Shown here: piece by piece, positions 16,244 through 24,147 of the stretch
Position numbering within the stretch: position 1 is the first letter of the stretch
How the letters are laid out: each line of letters begins with the position of its first letter
Assembly: GCA_027325115.1 (NCBI GenBank)
Contig: DAHWFG010000574.1
Span: 1 to 26,354 of the forward strand
From: JAKBCQ01 sp021807585
GTDB taxonomy: Bacteria; Planctomycetota; Planctomycetia; Isosphaerales; Isosphaeraceae
Length of the DNA stretch: 26,354 nt
Reading direction: 5' to 3'
Position numbers and translations under genes: made by a program
Notes under the pieces: generated by a model
The model's input: the letters and a program-made list of their open reading frames with translations, nothing else
What the model was told of the DNA's origin: nothing
Database searches by the model: none

Positions 16244-16442
16244 AGTCCACCTCCTTGTTGAAAGGACGCTCGATCGACCACGATATCGTGCGCTATGAAT
16301 CGCCAAGGCGAAGGAGCGCGACTCCATTTTTTTCGCGTCGAGTTTCGATCCTAACGACCGTGGCGACGGGATCGATCGCGACGATTCGATCGACGGATAT
16401 CGAATTCAAGCGAAGTCGAGCGATTCGGTCCGGTCGTACGCG

Positions 16443-17522
16443 TCAATCGGGGCTCGATCGGTCGGATTGTTCGAGGGTCGGGTTGCGTCGTTTCAGTCCG
16501 GGCGACGGATCGCGCGGCGATTCGTTCGCGCCGCGGCGGATCTCCCCCAGAAGATACGTCGTCTTCGACTGAGATTCATAATATGTACGCATAATCATCT
16601 CAGCCAGTATCCCCATCAGGATGCTGACGGCGCCGGCGAGAAGAAACATCACCGAAAGGCTGGGGAGCGGGGTCTCGACGAACGATTTTGGCGGCTTAAA
16701 AACATATTTAAAATAAAGCATAGCAATAAACGACGCGAATCCGCACGCGACGCCCGCCAGGCCGATACGGCCGAAAAAATGGATCGGCTTTTGAGAATAT
16801 TTTTGATAAAAAAGGATTAAGATAAGATCAAGAACGACGTTAAAGGTTCGTCCCAGGCCGTATTTGGCTTTGCCGGCGATCCGGGGACGGTGATTGACGA
16901 TCAGCTCGGCGACTCGCCCCCCCTGCCATGAAGCGAAGATCGGGATGAAGCGATGCATTTCGCCGTAAAGCCGCACGCCTTCAAGAACGTCGCGACGATA
17001 AGCCTTCATCGTGCAGCCGAAATCGTGAAGTTTCACCCCCGAAAGCCGCGCGATCAGCCGATTGGCGAGACGCGACGGAATCTTGCGGGTGAGGAACGCG
17101 TCGCGCCGCTCTTTCCGCCAGCCCGAGACGACGTCGAATCCCTCGTCGAGTTTCGACAATAATCGAGGGATATCGGCGGGATCGTTTTGAAGATCCCCGT
17201 CCATCGGAATGAGGATCTCGCCCCGCGCCAGGTCGAGCGCCGCCGATAAAGCCGCGGTTTGGCCGCAATTCCGCTTGAGCCGGACCGTCACGACCCGTTC
17301 GGGATCGGCCCGACGGATCTCCGCGAGACGCTCCCCAGTCCCGTCGCGCGATCCATCATCCACAAAGATTAATTCATATTCGTAACTGCTTTTGTTTAAC
17401 GTCGCCCGCAACTCTTGATAAAGCGGATCGACGTTGTCGACCTCGTTGTAAACGGGAACGATCACCGAAAGATAAGGCGCGGGTAAAGGGGGCTCGGTCG
17501 ACATCGGGCTATCGATTCTCAT
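16443..17522 (-). CDS. Family 2 glycosyltransferase, polyprenyl-phosphate type (DPM1/ArnC/GtrB-like)
   Basis: 359 residues. The GT-A fold begins YLSVIVPVYNEVDNVDPLY, with VDDGSRDGT (54-62), the metal-binding DGD at 108-110 in PMDGDLQNDP, and the acceptor-side motifs DFGCTMKAYR (167-176) and GEMHRFIP (187-194). Two C-terminal membrane helices follow (about 253-273 and 288-310), as in dolichyl/undecaprenyl-phosphate sugar transferases. It most likely transfers a sugar from a nucleotide donor to a lipid phosphate at the inner membrane face. The start could be the ATG at 17522 or the ATG six codons later; neither has a Shine-Dalgarno. The epimerase-like gene upstream ends 25 bp before it, so the two are probably one operon. 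Confidence 0.92.
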   Translation of the reverse strand: MRIDSPMSTEPPLPAPYLSVIVPVYNEVDNVDPLYQELRATLNKSSYEYELIFVDDGSRDGTGERLAEIRRADPERVVTVRLKRNCGQTAALSAALDLARGEILIPMDGDLQNDPADIPRLLSKLDEGFDVVSGWRKERRDAFLTRKIPSRLANRLIARLSGVKLHDFGCTMKAYRRDVLEGVRLYGEMHRFIPIFASWQGGRVAELIVNHRPRIAGKAKYGLGRTFNVVLDLILILFYQKYSQKPIHFFGRIGLAGVACGFASFIAMLYFKYVFKPPKSFVETPLPSLSVMFLLAGAVSILMGILAEMIMRTYYESQSKTTYLLGEIRRGANESPRDPSPGLKRRNPTLEQSDRSSPD

Positions 17523-17547
17523 TATTGTTGCAAAAGTGATTATTAAA

Positions 17548-18465
17548 TTATCCAGCGATGTACGACCCGAGGAATCGACGCGAGAGGATTAGCGATTCTT
17601 CGCGTTTCGCCTGCGACCCCTCGAACGCGCGGTCTTCCACTTCGACCGCGACCGCGCCGTCGTAGCCCGAATCCGCGAGCGCACCGATAAACGCACCCCA
17701 GTTCACGTCTCCCATGCCGGGAAGTTTGGGCGTGTGCCACAGCTTGGGATACGCGAGAGCGCCGTGTTCGGAGAGTGCGGAAACGTCGGTTCGCGCGTCT
17801 TTGGCGTGAATATGAAAAAGGCGATCGCGGAATTCATAAATCGGCGCCAAATAATCGATCCGTTGCCAAACGCAATGCGATGGATCGAAGTTGAGACCGA
17901 AATTCGGACTCGCGATATCGGCGAACATGCGGCGCCAAATCGCCGGCGAGGTCGCCAGATTTTTCCCGCCAGGCCATTCATCCGCGCCGAAAAGCATCGG
18001 GCAGTTTTCGATCGCGATTTTCACTCCAAGCGACTCCGCCCGCGCAACCAAAGGCCGCCAAACCTCGAGAAATCGCGGCCAATTGGCGTCGACCGTAAGA
18101 CCGGGATCGCGGCCGATGAACGAATTGACAACCCCCACGCCAAGCTTCGCCGCGGCGTCGATCACTTTCTCCAGGTGTCCGATCGCGTGCTCGCTCTCGG
18201 ATCGATCGCTCGCGAGCGGATTGGGGTAATAACCAAGACCCGAGATCGACACGCCGTAACAGCCCACAAGATCCTCGATCCGTGCGATCGCGCCCGAATC
18301 CAAATCGACGACGTCGACGTGCGACACCCCCGCGTAGCGACGCTCGGATCGACCCCGCGGCCAACACATCAACTCAACACATGAATACTCGTTCTTGGCG
18401 GCGAACGAGAGAACCTCCTCGAGCGAAAACTCGGGAAAAATCGCCGATACGAAACCAAGTTTCAT
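17548..18465 (-). CDS. Sugar phosphate isomerase/epimerase family protein (xylose isomerase-like TIM barrel)
   Basis: 305 residues; the ATG at 18465 follows AAGGTGAAGG. The AP-endonuclease-2/xylose-isomerase-like barrel is recognised from the spaced metal ligands: Glu153 in KIAIENCP, Asp194 and His197 in LNFDPSH, His218/His220 in LFHIHAKDAR, and Glu275 in VAVEVED. The N-terminal strand MKLGFVSAIFPEFSLEEVL and CVELMCWP are also typical. The protein is cytosolic (no signal peptide). Members of this family isomerise or epimerise keto-sugars or inositols, and are very abundant in planctomycetes; the substrate cannot be read from sequence. A GT2 glycosyltransferase follows at 25 bp. Confidence 0.93.
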   Translation of the reverse strand: MKLGFVSAIFPEFSLEEVLSFAAKNEYSCVELMCWPRGRSERRYAGVSHVDVVDLDSGAIARIEDLVGCYGVSISGLGYYPNPLASDRSESEHAIGHLEKVIDAAAKLGVGVVNSFIGRDPGLTVDANWPRFLEVWRPLVARAESLGVKIAIENCPMLFGADEWPGGKNLATSPAIWRRMFADIASPNFGLNFDPSHCVWQRIDYLAPIYEFRDRLFHIHAKDARTDVSALSEHGALAYPKLWHTPKLPGMGDVNWGAFIGALADSGYDGAVAVEVEDRAFEGSQAKREESLILSRRFLGSYIAG

Positions 18466-18643
18466 GAACCTTCACCTTGAATCGAGTGTACGCGGCTCGA
18501 TCGCGTTTGCGACCCGGCTTTCAGCCGGCTCGGCGCTCCGAACGGCTCAACGTTGGATGCCATGCTAAGAGAAAAGGAACGCGATCGGAAGCCGCGACCG
18601 ACCCGAAACAATCGCACTCGCGCACGTTGCAAAACCCGCGGCG

Positions 18644-19282
18644 TCAGTCGAGTTCCTGGATTTCAAGCTTGCGAAAGTGAATCGGCGATCCCTCGGATTG
18701 CCAGCCGATCGTTCCACTTGAAGGATCGGCCGCCGATCCTCGACAAACCTCAACGCCGTTCAGTTTGCACGTGATCGCGCCGTCGCGGCACGTCACTTCC
18801 ATTTCATTCCATTCGCCGACGCGCTTAATCGCCTTACGCTGCGCCTCGGCGTCTTTTTTCCCCTGAAATTTGGCGCCGTCGACGCCGAAAATGTTTCCCG
18901 CGTCTTGATGGAACAACTGCACCTCGACGCACCTCGGCCAGACTTTATGAGGGCTCTTGATATGAACAAGCAAGCCGCTGTTTCCCTCGAACTTGCGATC
19001 GTCCTGTAGATCCGCGGGCCGATCGTATTTCCAGCCGAACTTCAAAACATAATTCTTATACGATTTCTTGGTGGCGAAGTAGCCGTTGGGCGTTCCCGAG
19101 ACGCGAATCTCGCCGTTTTCGACGGTGATCGAATCGGCGCCGAGGCCGATCAGATCGAACGCCGAAAGGTCGTTTCCGTGCAAAATCGAGCGGAATTCGG
19201 AATCCGCGGCGCGACCCGCGAGCGTCGTCGCGGCGAACGCGACGAGGATCAAGCCCGCGGCGCGATTGGGTAACTTCATCAT
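18644..19282 (-). CDS. Secreted DUF1080 protein (3-keto-disaccharide hydrolase-like)
   Basis: 212 residues; the ATG-ATG start at 19282 has GAGGGG about 7 nt upstream. A signal peptide (1-25) ends in LAGRA-A. The mature part is a single concanavalin-like beta-sandwich of the DUF1080/PF06439 type: NGYFATKKSYKNYVLKFGWK (66-85), NSGLLVHI (101-108), CVEVQLFHQDAGN (118-130), EWNEMEV (157-163) and GTIGWQSEGSPIHFRKLEI (190-208). Some members cleave 3-keto-glucosides in the periplasm; most are uncharacterised. The gap of 178 bp to the epimerase gene makes co-transcription uncertain, but a joint role in sugar derivative turnover is reasonable. Confidence 0.93.
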   Translation of the reverse strand: MMKLPNRAAGLILVAFAATTLAGRAADSEFRSILHGNDLSAFDLIGLGADSITVENGEIRVSGTPNGYFATKKSYKNYVLKFGWKYDRPADLQDDRKFEGNSGLLVHIKSPHKVWPRCVEVQLFHQDAGNIFGVDGAKFQGKKDAEAQRKAIKRVGEWNEMEVTCRDGAITCKLNGVEVCRGSAADPSSGTIGWQSEGSPIHFRKLEIQELD

Positions 19283-19435
19283 CGGTCCCCTCTGAAAAGC
19301 GTAATCATCGCGGTCGATCGACGATCGACGAACAAATCGTGTTTAACAAATTCGCGGGTCGATCGCGATCGGTCGGTCGCCTCGCGAGTGATTTTGTTCG
19401 ATCCGCATAACAAACTTGTATTTTATTAGGTAGAT

Positions 19436-20029
19436 TTATTTGCGCGATCGGTCGCCGATCAGCGAGACCGTGGCGAGCGGGTCGTAGATCGGACCTTTCG
19501 GCGTCAAGTTTGAAGCGAAGGTGACGACCTCGGCGATTTTGAACGATCCCGCCGACCAATCGCGCCGGCTTTTGATCGCCGAGGCGACCGCTTCGGCCGA
19601 ATCGCCGCGGTCTTGAAATCGAGCAATTGTAATATGAGGATGAAAGCGATCGTCACGAGGAGGCATTCCGGCGCGGGTCGCGGCGGAGGCGACGCTCGCC
19701 TGGAGCTCGAATAAGCGACCGAGTTCCGGCCCCGCGAGCCCCACCCAAAGCGTTCGAGGGTTCGACTCGGCGGGAAACGCTCCCAAACCCGTGATCGAAA
19801 GCTCGAACGGTTCAAATCCCGCGACGGCTCGTTCGATCTCACGACAGATATCGAACAGCTCGACGTCGCGGACGTCTCCCAGGAACGCGAGAGTTACGTG
19901 CGCCTGCGCCGGATCGCTCCACCGCGCCGCGGGAAGATCGTCGGCGAGCGACGCGCGCAACCGCGCAAGCTTCTCCGCACGCGCCGCGGGAATCGGCGCC
20001 GCGACGAACGTCCGCGTCATCGACGCCAT
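19436..20029 (-). CDS. thpR: RNA 2',3'-cyclic phosphodiesterase (ThpR/LigT, 2H family)
   Basis: 197 residues; the ATG at 20029 follows GAGGAGG with ideal spacing. It has the two HxT signatures of the 2H phosphoesterase superfamily: H44-V-T46 in AHVTLAFLGDV, and H132-I-T134 in FHPHITIARF. Family-typical features are the N-terminal RTFVAAPIP strand and the WVGL segment near residue 95. The enzyme opens 2',3'-cyclic phosphates on RNA ends; its physiological role in bacteria is unclear. It lies 24 bp after the pfkB-type kinase gene and is very likely co-transcribed with it and possibly with gltX. Length is normal for the family. Confidence 0.93.
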   Translation of the reverse strand: MASMTRTFVAAPIPAARAEKLARLRASLADDLPAARWSDPAQAHVTLAFLGDVRDVELFDICREIERAVAGFEPFELSITGLGAFPAESNPRTLWVGLAGPELGRLFELQASVASAATRAGMPPRDDRFHPHITIARFQDRGDSAEAVASAIKSRRDWSAGSFKIAEVVTFASNLTPKGPIYDPLATVSLIGDRSRK

Positions 20030-20053
20030 CTCAACCTCCTCATTCGTTAGAAA

Positions 20054-20956
20054 TCAAAACGCCAAAAGCGAACGATACGTTTCGAGCCTGCGATCGATGT
20101 CCGAACGATCGGCGCGGAGGAAACGGCGAAGGCTAAAATCCTCCACAAGAAAGCTGGCCACGACCGTCCCGTAAGCCGTAGCCGTCTTGAACGCCTGAAT
20201 GTCGGTCCGTCCCGTCGCCGCCAGATAGCCCATAAACCCTCCCGCGAAACTGTCTCCCGCCCCCGTCGGGTCGACGACGTCCGCAACCGGATACGCAGGC
20301 GCAACGAACGTCTCCTCCCGACTCATAAACATCGCCCCGTGTTCACCTTTTTTGATGATCACAAAACGAGGGCCGAGATCGAGAACTTTTCTCCCGGCGC
20401 GGACGAGATTGACCTCGCCCGTCAGCATCCGCGCCTCGCCGTCGTTGAGGACGAGACCGTCGATCCGCTTGAGCAGTTCTTTCAGCTCGTTCGGCTGGGT
20501 TTCGATCCAAAGGTTCATCGTATCCGCCACCACGAGCTTGCGTTCCTTCGCCTGTTCAAGCACCTTAAGCTGCGTCAGCGGACTGCCGTTCGCCAGGAAA
20601 ATATACGGCGAATCGGTGAATTTCGCGGGAATCTCCGGGCGGAACGATCCGAAAACGTTCAGGTGAACCTCGAGCGTCTCGGCGGTGTTCATATCTCCTT
20701 CGTACTTACCTTTCCAGCGTAACGTCTTGCCCCCGGGCTCGGTCTTCAACCCCGAGGTGTCGATATCGCGCGATTCCAACAGCGTGCGATGCTCGGCGGG
20801 AAAATCCTCGCCGACGACCCCGACAAGCCGCACCGACGTGAAATAGCTGGCGGCGTACGAGAAGAACGTCGCCGAACCTCCAAGCGCATTCTCGACCACG
20901 CCGAACGGCGTTTCCACCGAATCAAATGCCAACGATCCGACGACAAGCAACGACAC
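20054..20956 (-). CDS. PfkB-family carbohydrate/nucleoside kinase
   Basis: 300 residues with a GTG start at 20956, chosen for the GAGGAG seven bases before it and the immediate beta strand SLLVVGSLAFDSVETP. The PfkB features are GGSATFFSYAA (26-36), VGVVGEDF (45-52), MNLWIE (147-152), LNDGEARML (170-178), IIKKGEHGA (200-208) and signature 2 VDPTGAGDSFAGG (228-240), with the catalytic base Asp235. It phosphorylates a sugar, nucleoside or similar alcohol; the substrate is not predictable from sequence. It lies 84 bp after gltX and 24 bp before thpR. No signal or membrane segment is present. Confidence 0.95.
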   Translation of the reverse strand: MSLLVVGSLAFDSVETPFGVVENALGGSATFFSYAASYFTSVRLVGVVGEDFPAEHRTLLESRDIDTSGLKTEPGGKTLRWKGKYEGDMNTAETLEVHLNVFGSFRPEIPAKFTDSPYIFLANGSPLTQLKVLEQAKERKLVVADTMNLWIETQPNELKELLKRIDGLVLNDGEARMLTGEVNLVRAGRKVLDLGPRFVIIKKGEHGAMFMSREETFVAPAYPVADVVDPTGAGDSFAGGFMGYLAATGRTDIQAFKTATAYGTVVASFLVEDFSLRRFLRADRSDIDRRLETYRSLLAF

Positions 20957-21040
20957 GAAACGCTCCTCGATCCACGATCATCAACGAGAAATTAATCAAA
21001 ATAAATCCGCATACACTATCATCTTGATCCGTCGACGAGA

Positions 21041-22510
21041 TCAGGGTTGAGACTCCGGCCCGATCAGATCGATCGCCGCGGCGATTCGCTCGCGGCACGC
21101 TTTTTTCCCAAGTATCGCCAGGCAATCATATAAGCCTGGACCGACCCCTTGCCCAGTCGCCGCCACCCGGAGCGGGTTGACGACGTTCCCCATCGAAATC
21201 CCCTTCGTCTCCGCGAATCGATGAACTTCATGTTCAAGTGTGTTTACGTCGAACGGATCGACGCGATCGAGCAGCTCGGAAAGCTCGGCGAGCATTCCCG
21301 CCACTCCCTCCTTGCGTAACCGCTTCTTCACCGCGTCGGGATCGTACGTCGGTCGCTCGGTGAAGAAATAACCTCCCAGCCGAGCGACATCTTGAAACAC
21401 CTTGAGCCGATCTCCCAGAGCCAAAATCACGGCCTCGATCCGCTCGCGAAGAGCCTCGTCGATCGGTTCGACGACAAGCCCCGCCTTGACGAGAAACGGG
21501 ATCGTCCGCTCAACCTTGGCCGCGAGCGGCAACGCCTTCATCCATTCCCCCTCAATCCAAAACAGCTTATCGGGATCGTGGCTCGCGGGAGAACTGTTCA
21601 CGCGATCGAGTGAGAATTTGGAAAGCAATTCGTCGCGGGTGAAAATCTCCTGCGTTCCGTCAAAGCTCCAACCCAGCCGCGCCAGATAATTCATCATCGC
21701 ATCAGGAAGATAGCCTTGATTGATGTATTCATCAAGCCCCACCGCGCCGTCGCGTTTGGAAAGCTTCTTCTTCGATCCCGGCGCCGCCACATACGGAACA
21801 TGTGCGAACTTGGGTGGCTCATATCCAAGCGCCTCAAAAAGCAACAACTGAGAGAACGTGTTGCTCAGGTGCTCCTCGGCGCGAACCACGTGGGTGATCT
21901 TCATCTCGGCGTCGTCGACGACGCTGGCAAAGTTGTAAAGCGGCATGCCGTCTGGTCTGACGATCACAAAATCGCCGATCTCGTCGGATTTTTGCTCAAC
22001 GTTTCCTTTGATCAGATCGGGGACGACGAGCGTTCGGCCCGGCGAGACTTCAAATCGGAGCGCATACGCGCGATTCTCGGCCTCGAATCTCGTCCGATCG
22101 GCTTCGGTGATCGGTTTGCGGCGAAATCGATACGCCGTTTTATTCCGTTCGGCGATCGCCTTTTCCGCGGCGCGTTCGGCGTCGGTCGAATAATCGCGAT
22201 AAACCCGTCCCGATGCGATGAGGCTCTCCGCGGCTCGACGGTAATGCTCGCCCCGTTTCGATTGAAAATAGGGTCCATGCGGACCCTCAACCTCGGGGCC
22301 TTCATCCCAGTCCATCCCCATCCAGCGAAAGCCTTCAAGGATGAGCGCGACGGCGTCTTCGACGTGCCGGCCCTGATCGGTGTCGTCGATGCGGAGGACG
22401 AATCGACCCCCCGAGCCGCGCGCCAATAGCCAATTAAAAAGTGCCGTGCGTACCCCGCCAATATGCAAGAACCCGGTCGGGCTGGGGGCGAATCGTGTGC
22501 GAATACTCAT
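21041..22510 (-). CDS. gltX: Glutamate--tRNA ligase
   Basis: 489 residues, a normal length. The class I signature HIGH appears as FLHIGG (residues 14-19, after RFAPSPTG) and KMSKS as KKKLSKRDG (247-255). LRIDDTD (39-45), PLYNFASVVDD (190-200), HVVRAEEH (207-214) and the C-terminal anticodon-binding domain (NPLRVAATGQG near residue 455) complete the assignment. The zinc-binding cysteines found in some bacterial GluRS are absent (RVYRDYSTDAER), as in many other GluRS. It charges tRNA-Glu, and may mischarge tRNA-Gln if the organism uses the amidotransferase route. The ATG at 22510 has no Shine-Dalgarno. A sigma70-type promoter is visible upstream, and pfkB follows. Confidence 0.98.
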   Translation of the reverse strand: MSIRTRFAPSPTGFLHIGGVRTALFNWLLARGSGGRFVLRIDDTDQGRHVEDAVALILEGFRWMGMDWDEGPEVEGPHGPYFQSKRGEHYRRAAESLIASGRVYRDYSTDAERAAEKAIAERNKTAYRFRRKPITEADRTRFEAENRAYALRFEVSPGRTLVVPDLIKGNVEQKSDEIGDFVIVRPDGMPLYNFASVVDDAEMKITHVVRAEEHLSNTFSQLLLFEALGYEPPKFAHVPYVAAPGSKKKLSKRDGAVGLDEYINQGYLPDAMMNYLARLGWSFDGTQEIFTRDELLSKFSLDRVNSSPASHDPDKLFWIEGEWMKALPLAAKVERTIPFLVKAGLVVEPIDEALRERIEAVILALGDRLKVFQDVARLGGYFFTERPTYDPDAVKKRLRKEGVAGMLAELSELLDRVDPFDVNTLEHEVHRFAETKGISMGNVVNPLRVAATGQGVGPGLYDCLAILGKKACRERIAAAIDLIGPESQP

Positions 22511-22578
22511 TGATAGATCGATCTACGTCGCGCCGCGGGCCGGTCGCGACGGCCGGCTTCATCCACGAACAGAGTTGA

Positions 22579-22608
22579 ACAATAGAGCGATCGGATCCGG
22601 TTTGTCAA
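22579..22608 (-). promoter_or_regulatory. Candidate sigma70-type promoter of gltX
   Basis: On the minus strand a perfect TTGACA (22608-22603) is followed after 18 nt by TATTGT (22584-22579), four of six matching the -10 consensus. The implied transcript would start near 22572, giving a leader of about 60 nt before the gltX ATG. Confidence 0.5.
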
Positions 22609-22981
22609 CCGAGCCGAGTCGTAATCCCGATCGAAAGCGAGGTTCAGTTCTCCAATCTCAGGCGAATTGAAACTCGGAAGTTCGCGTTCAACGCCGCTTC
22701 GAACCGAACGCCGCGAAGCCGCAATCTTTCCCAGCCCGAAGCGCGATCGAGCGCCTTCTTCATTTTCGTTGAGAATTCCTTTCAATAGCATAATATGCAC
22801 TCGCTTGCGCTTCGGGCCGGTATTGTCGGATCAATACCGCTCTCAAAGATGCGCGCACGACGCGCGGAAGTCACAGACGAAGCCTCAAACATAATTGTTA
22901 TTAATATTATAGTGTTTATGAGATTCTAGAAAACGTAACTAATGCATATAGGTTAGAGACAATTTTTGGGGATCGCTCGCC

Positions 22982-23296
22982 TCACACCGTGTCAATCATC
23001 ATGATCGGCGGGCCGCTCGAAGCGGATTTGACGACAGGATGGAGATTGAGCCCATACGAGTTCCTGAAACTTCGATCGATCGTCGCGTATAGTCCATCAA
23101 TCAAGACATCCAAATTTCGCCTCCACCATTCCAATCGAGAATCGCCCACTTCTTAAGGCGGAGCCAAAATGATGATGGAACATCCAAGAATCGGCCCATT
23201 CGACGCCCCAACTTCTGCAATCATTCGTTCTTCTACAAGGTTTTTGTTGGAGGATTCTGCGCCGACATCTCCGATATTCGCAGGCTTTCGGGCCAT
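22982..23296 (-). pseudogene. Interrupted coding-like frame (possible pseudogene)
   Basis: From an ATG at 23296 the frame reads MARKPANIGDVGAESSNKN and continues coding-like to a TAA at 23153-23155. It then continues in the same frame for 56 codons (EWWRRNLDVLIDGLYATIDR near its middle) to a TGA at 22982. The purine-first codon rhythm holds across the stop, as expected of a gene broken by one nonsense change. I do not recognise the family. The codon-aligned complementary frame on the plus strand (open 23093-23404) contains ADISDIRRLSGHKAI, which resembles the C-terminal box of tyrosine recombinases. Only one strand can be right, and I cannot decide which. Confidence 0.3.
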
Positions 23297-23865
23297 AAGG
23301 CCATCCAATCACTTAGGTATCACCTTTCGCATTGTGAGACCGGGTTCGTAATTCCCTCGCAAGTACGAACGATGCGCATGCGACTCGATCGATTTCGATT
23401 CCACTGATCGCTAATCGCTGGAGCGCAGAGTAATTCAATGAGCGCAATTCCCAAAACCCCACGATTGATGCGCCGATTGAATGCAACAGTATCACATGGC
23501 TTAACTTGGGATCAGACGACGAATCGCTCGATCCCCAATCCCGATCGTCCTTCTCATCAACCCGACTTGTGATGCGACCGATGTTTCCAAAAACAACACA
23601 ATCGCAACTATTGTTTCATGATATGAGATATTATTTCTAGAGAATTGCGAGCTAAACCCTGAAAAACAAGCCTTTTCAATGATCACGAAAGCCACTCCAA
23701 AAAAACCGATCAAACCGGAAAACGGGTCTTGCAATCCGATCGCGCGGTCGTTAGCGTATGGATTTTAGACCGATCGACGTGATTCGGGACTTCACGATTC
23801 ACCGACCGATCGATCGACTCTCGGCGGTTACCCCCCACCGCCCACGCGTCATCCTCAGGTTTGGT

Positions 23866-23915
23866 TTGGGTCAAGAGAACGAATCTCCGGGAGGGCGAGG
23901 CGCCGACCGAGCCGG
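23866..23915. repeat. Probable dispersed intergenic (REP-like) repeat
   Basis: The segment around GGGAGGGCGAGGCGCCGACC, preceded by a GGTTTGGGTCAAGAGAACG-type arm, resembles a repeat I recall from many planctomycete genomes. There it is often mis-annotated as tiny proteins containing GSAGASPSR or REGEAPAEP; here the minus strand gives GSVGASPSRR. The identification is from memory of that pattern, and only one copy is seen in this window. Confidence 0.4.
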
Positions 23916-24147
23916 CATTTTGAAAATCACCAAAACGAAGACGGCTCAATCGGCGGTTCGCAGTCCTAAAGAGATGCTCTTTGAATAATTCGGTTCACAC
24001 GGCGGTTCAACCTCCCAATTGATATGTGACTTCTTGATTGGGGATGGAACACATGATCACGCAACGCAACGCGCGAAGAGCCGTAAATTACGTCGCAAAC
24101 CAACATTACTCAAATCATTAATTCACTCATGGAATTGCGTTGCAGCC

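Larger units (their letters stand above)
22620..24147. other. 1.5 kb stretch with no supported gene; decayed coding traces
   Basis: GC content is lower than in the neighbouring genes and no frame combines a start, ribosome site and recognisable domain. Short frames occur on the minus strand (23313-23495 and 23501-23734) and look like fragments. A minus-strand frame at 22982-23296 is interrupted by an in-frame TAA and is listed separately. A TATAAT (minus strand, 22911-22906) sits in a very AT-rich patch at 22890-22950. A probable dispersed repeat lies at 23866-23915. No tRNA or rRNA is recognisable. Confidence 0.55.

Noticed and set aside
18514..18528. CCGGCT-TTC-AGCCGG hairpin downstream of the DUF1080 gene
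   Set aside because: A perfect but short GC hairpin with no T-run; a similar one occurs inside a coding region (about 1927-1943), so it is not specific.
22507..22800. Minus-strand 97-codon frame whose TGA overlaps the gltX ATG (ATGA)
   Set aside because: It looks coupled to gltX, but it contains the best promoter candidate of gltX (TTGACA-N18-TATTGT), has no ribosome site or domain, and is Arg-rich at its end. It is kept only as a possibility.
23501..23734. Minus-strand hydrophobic 77-codon frame
   Set aside because: TTG start, no ribosome site and AT-rich context; hydrophobicity alone does not support a gene.
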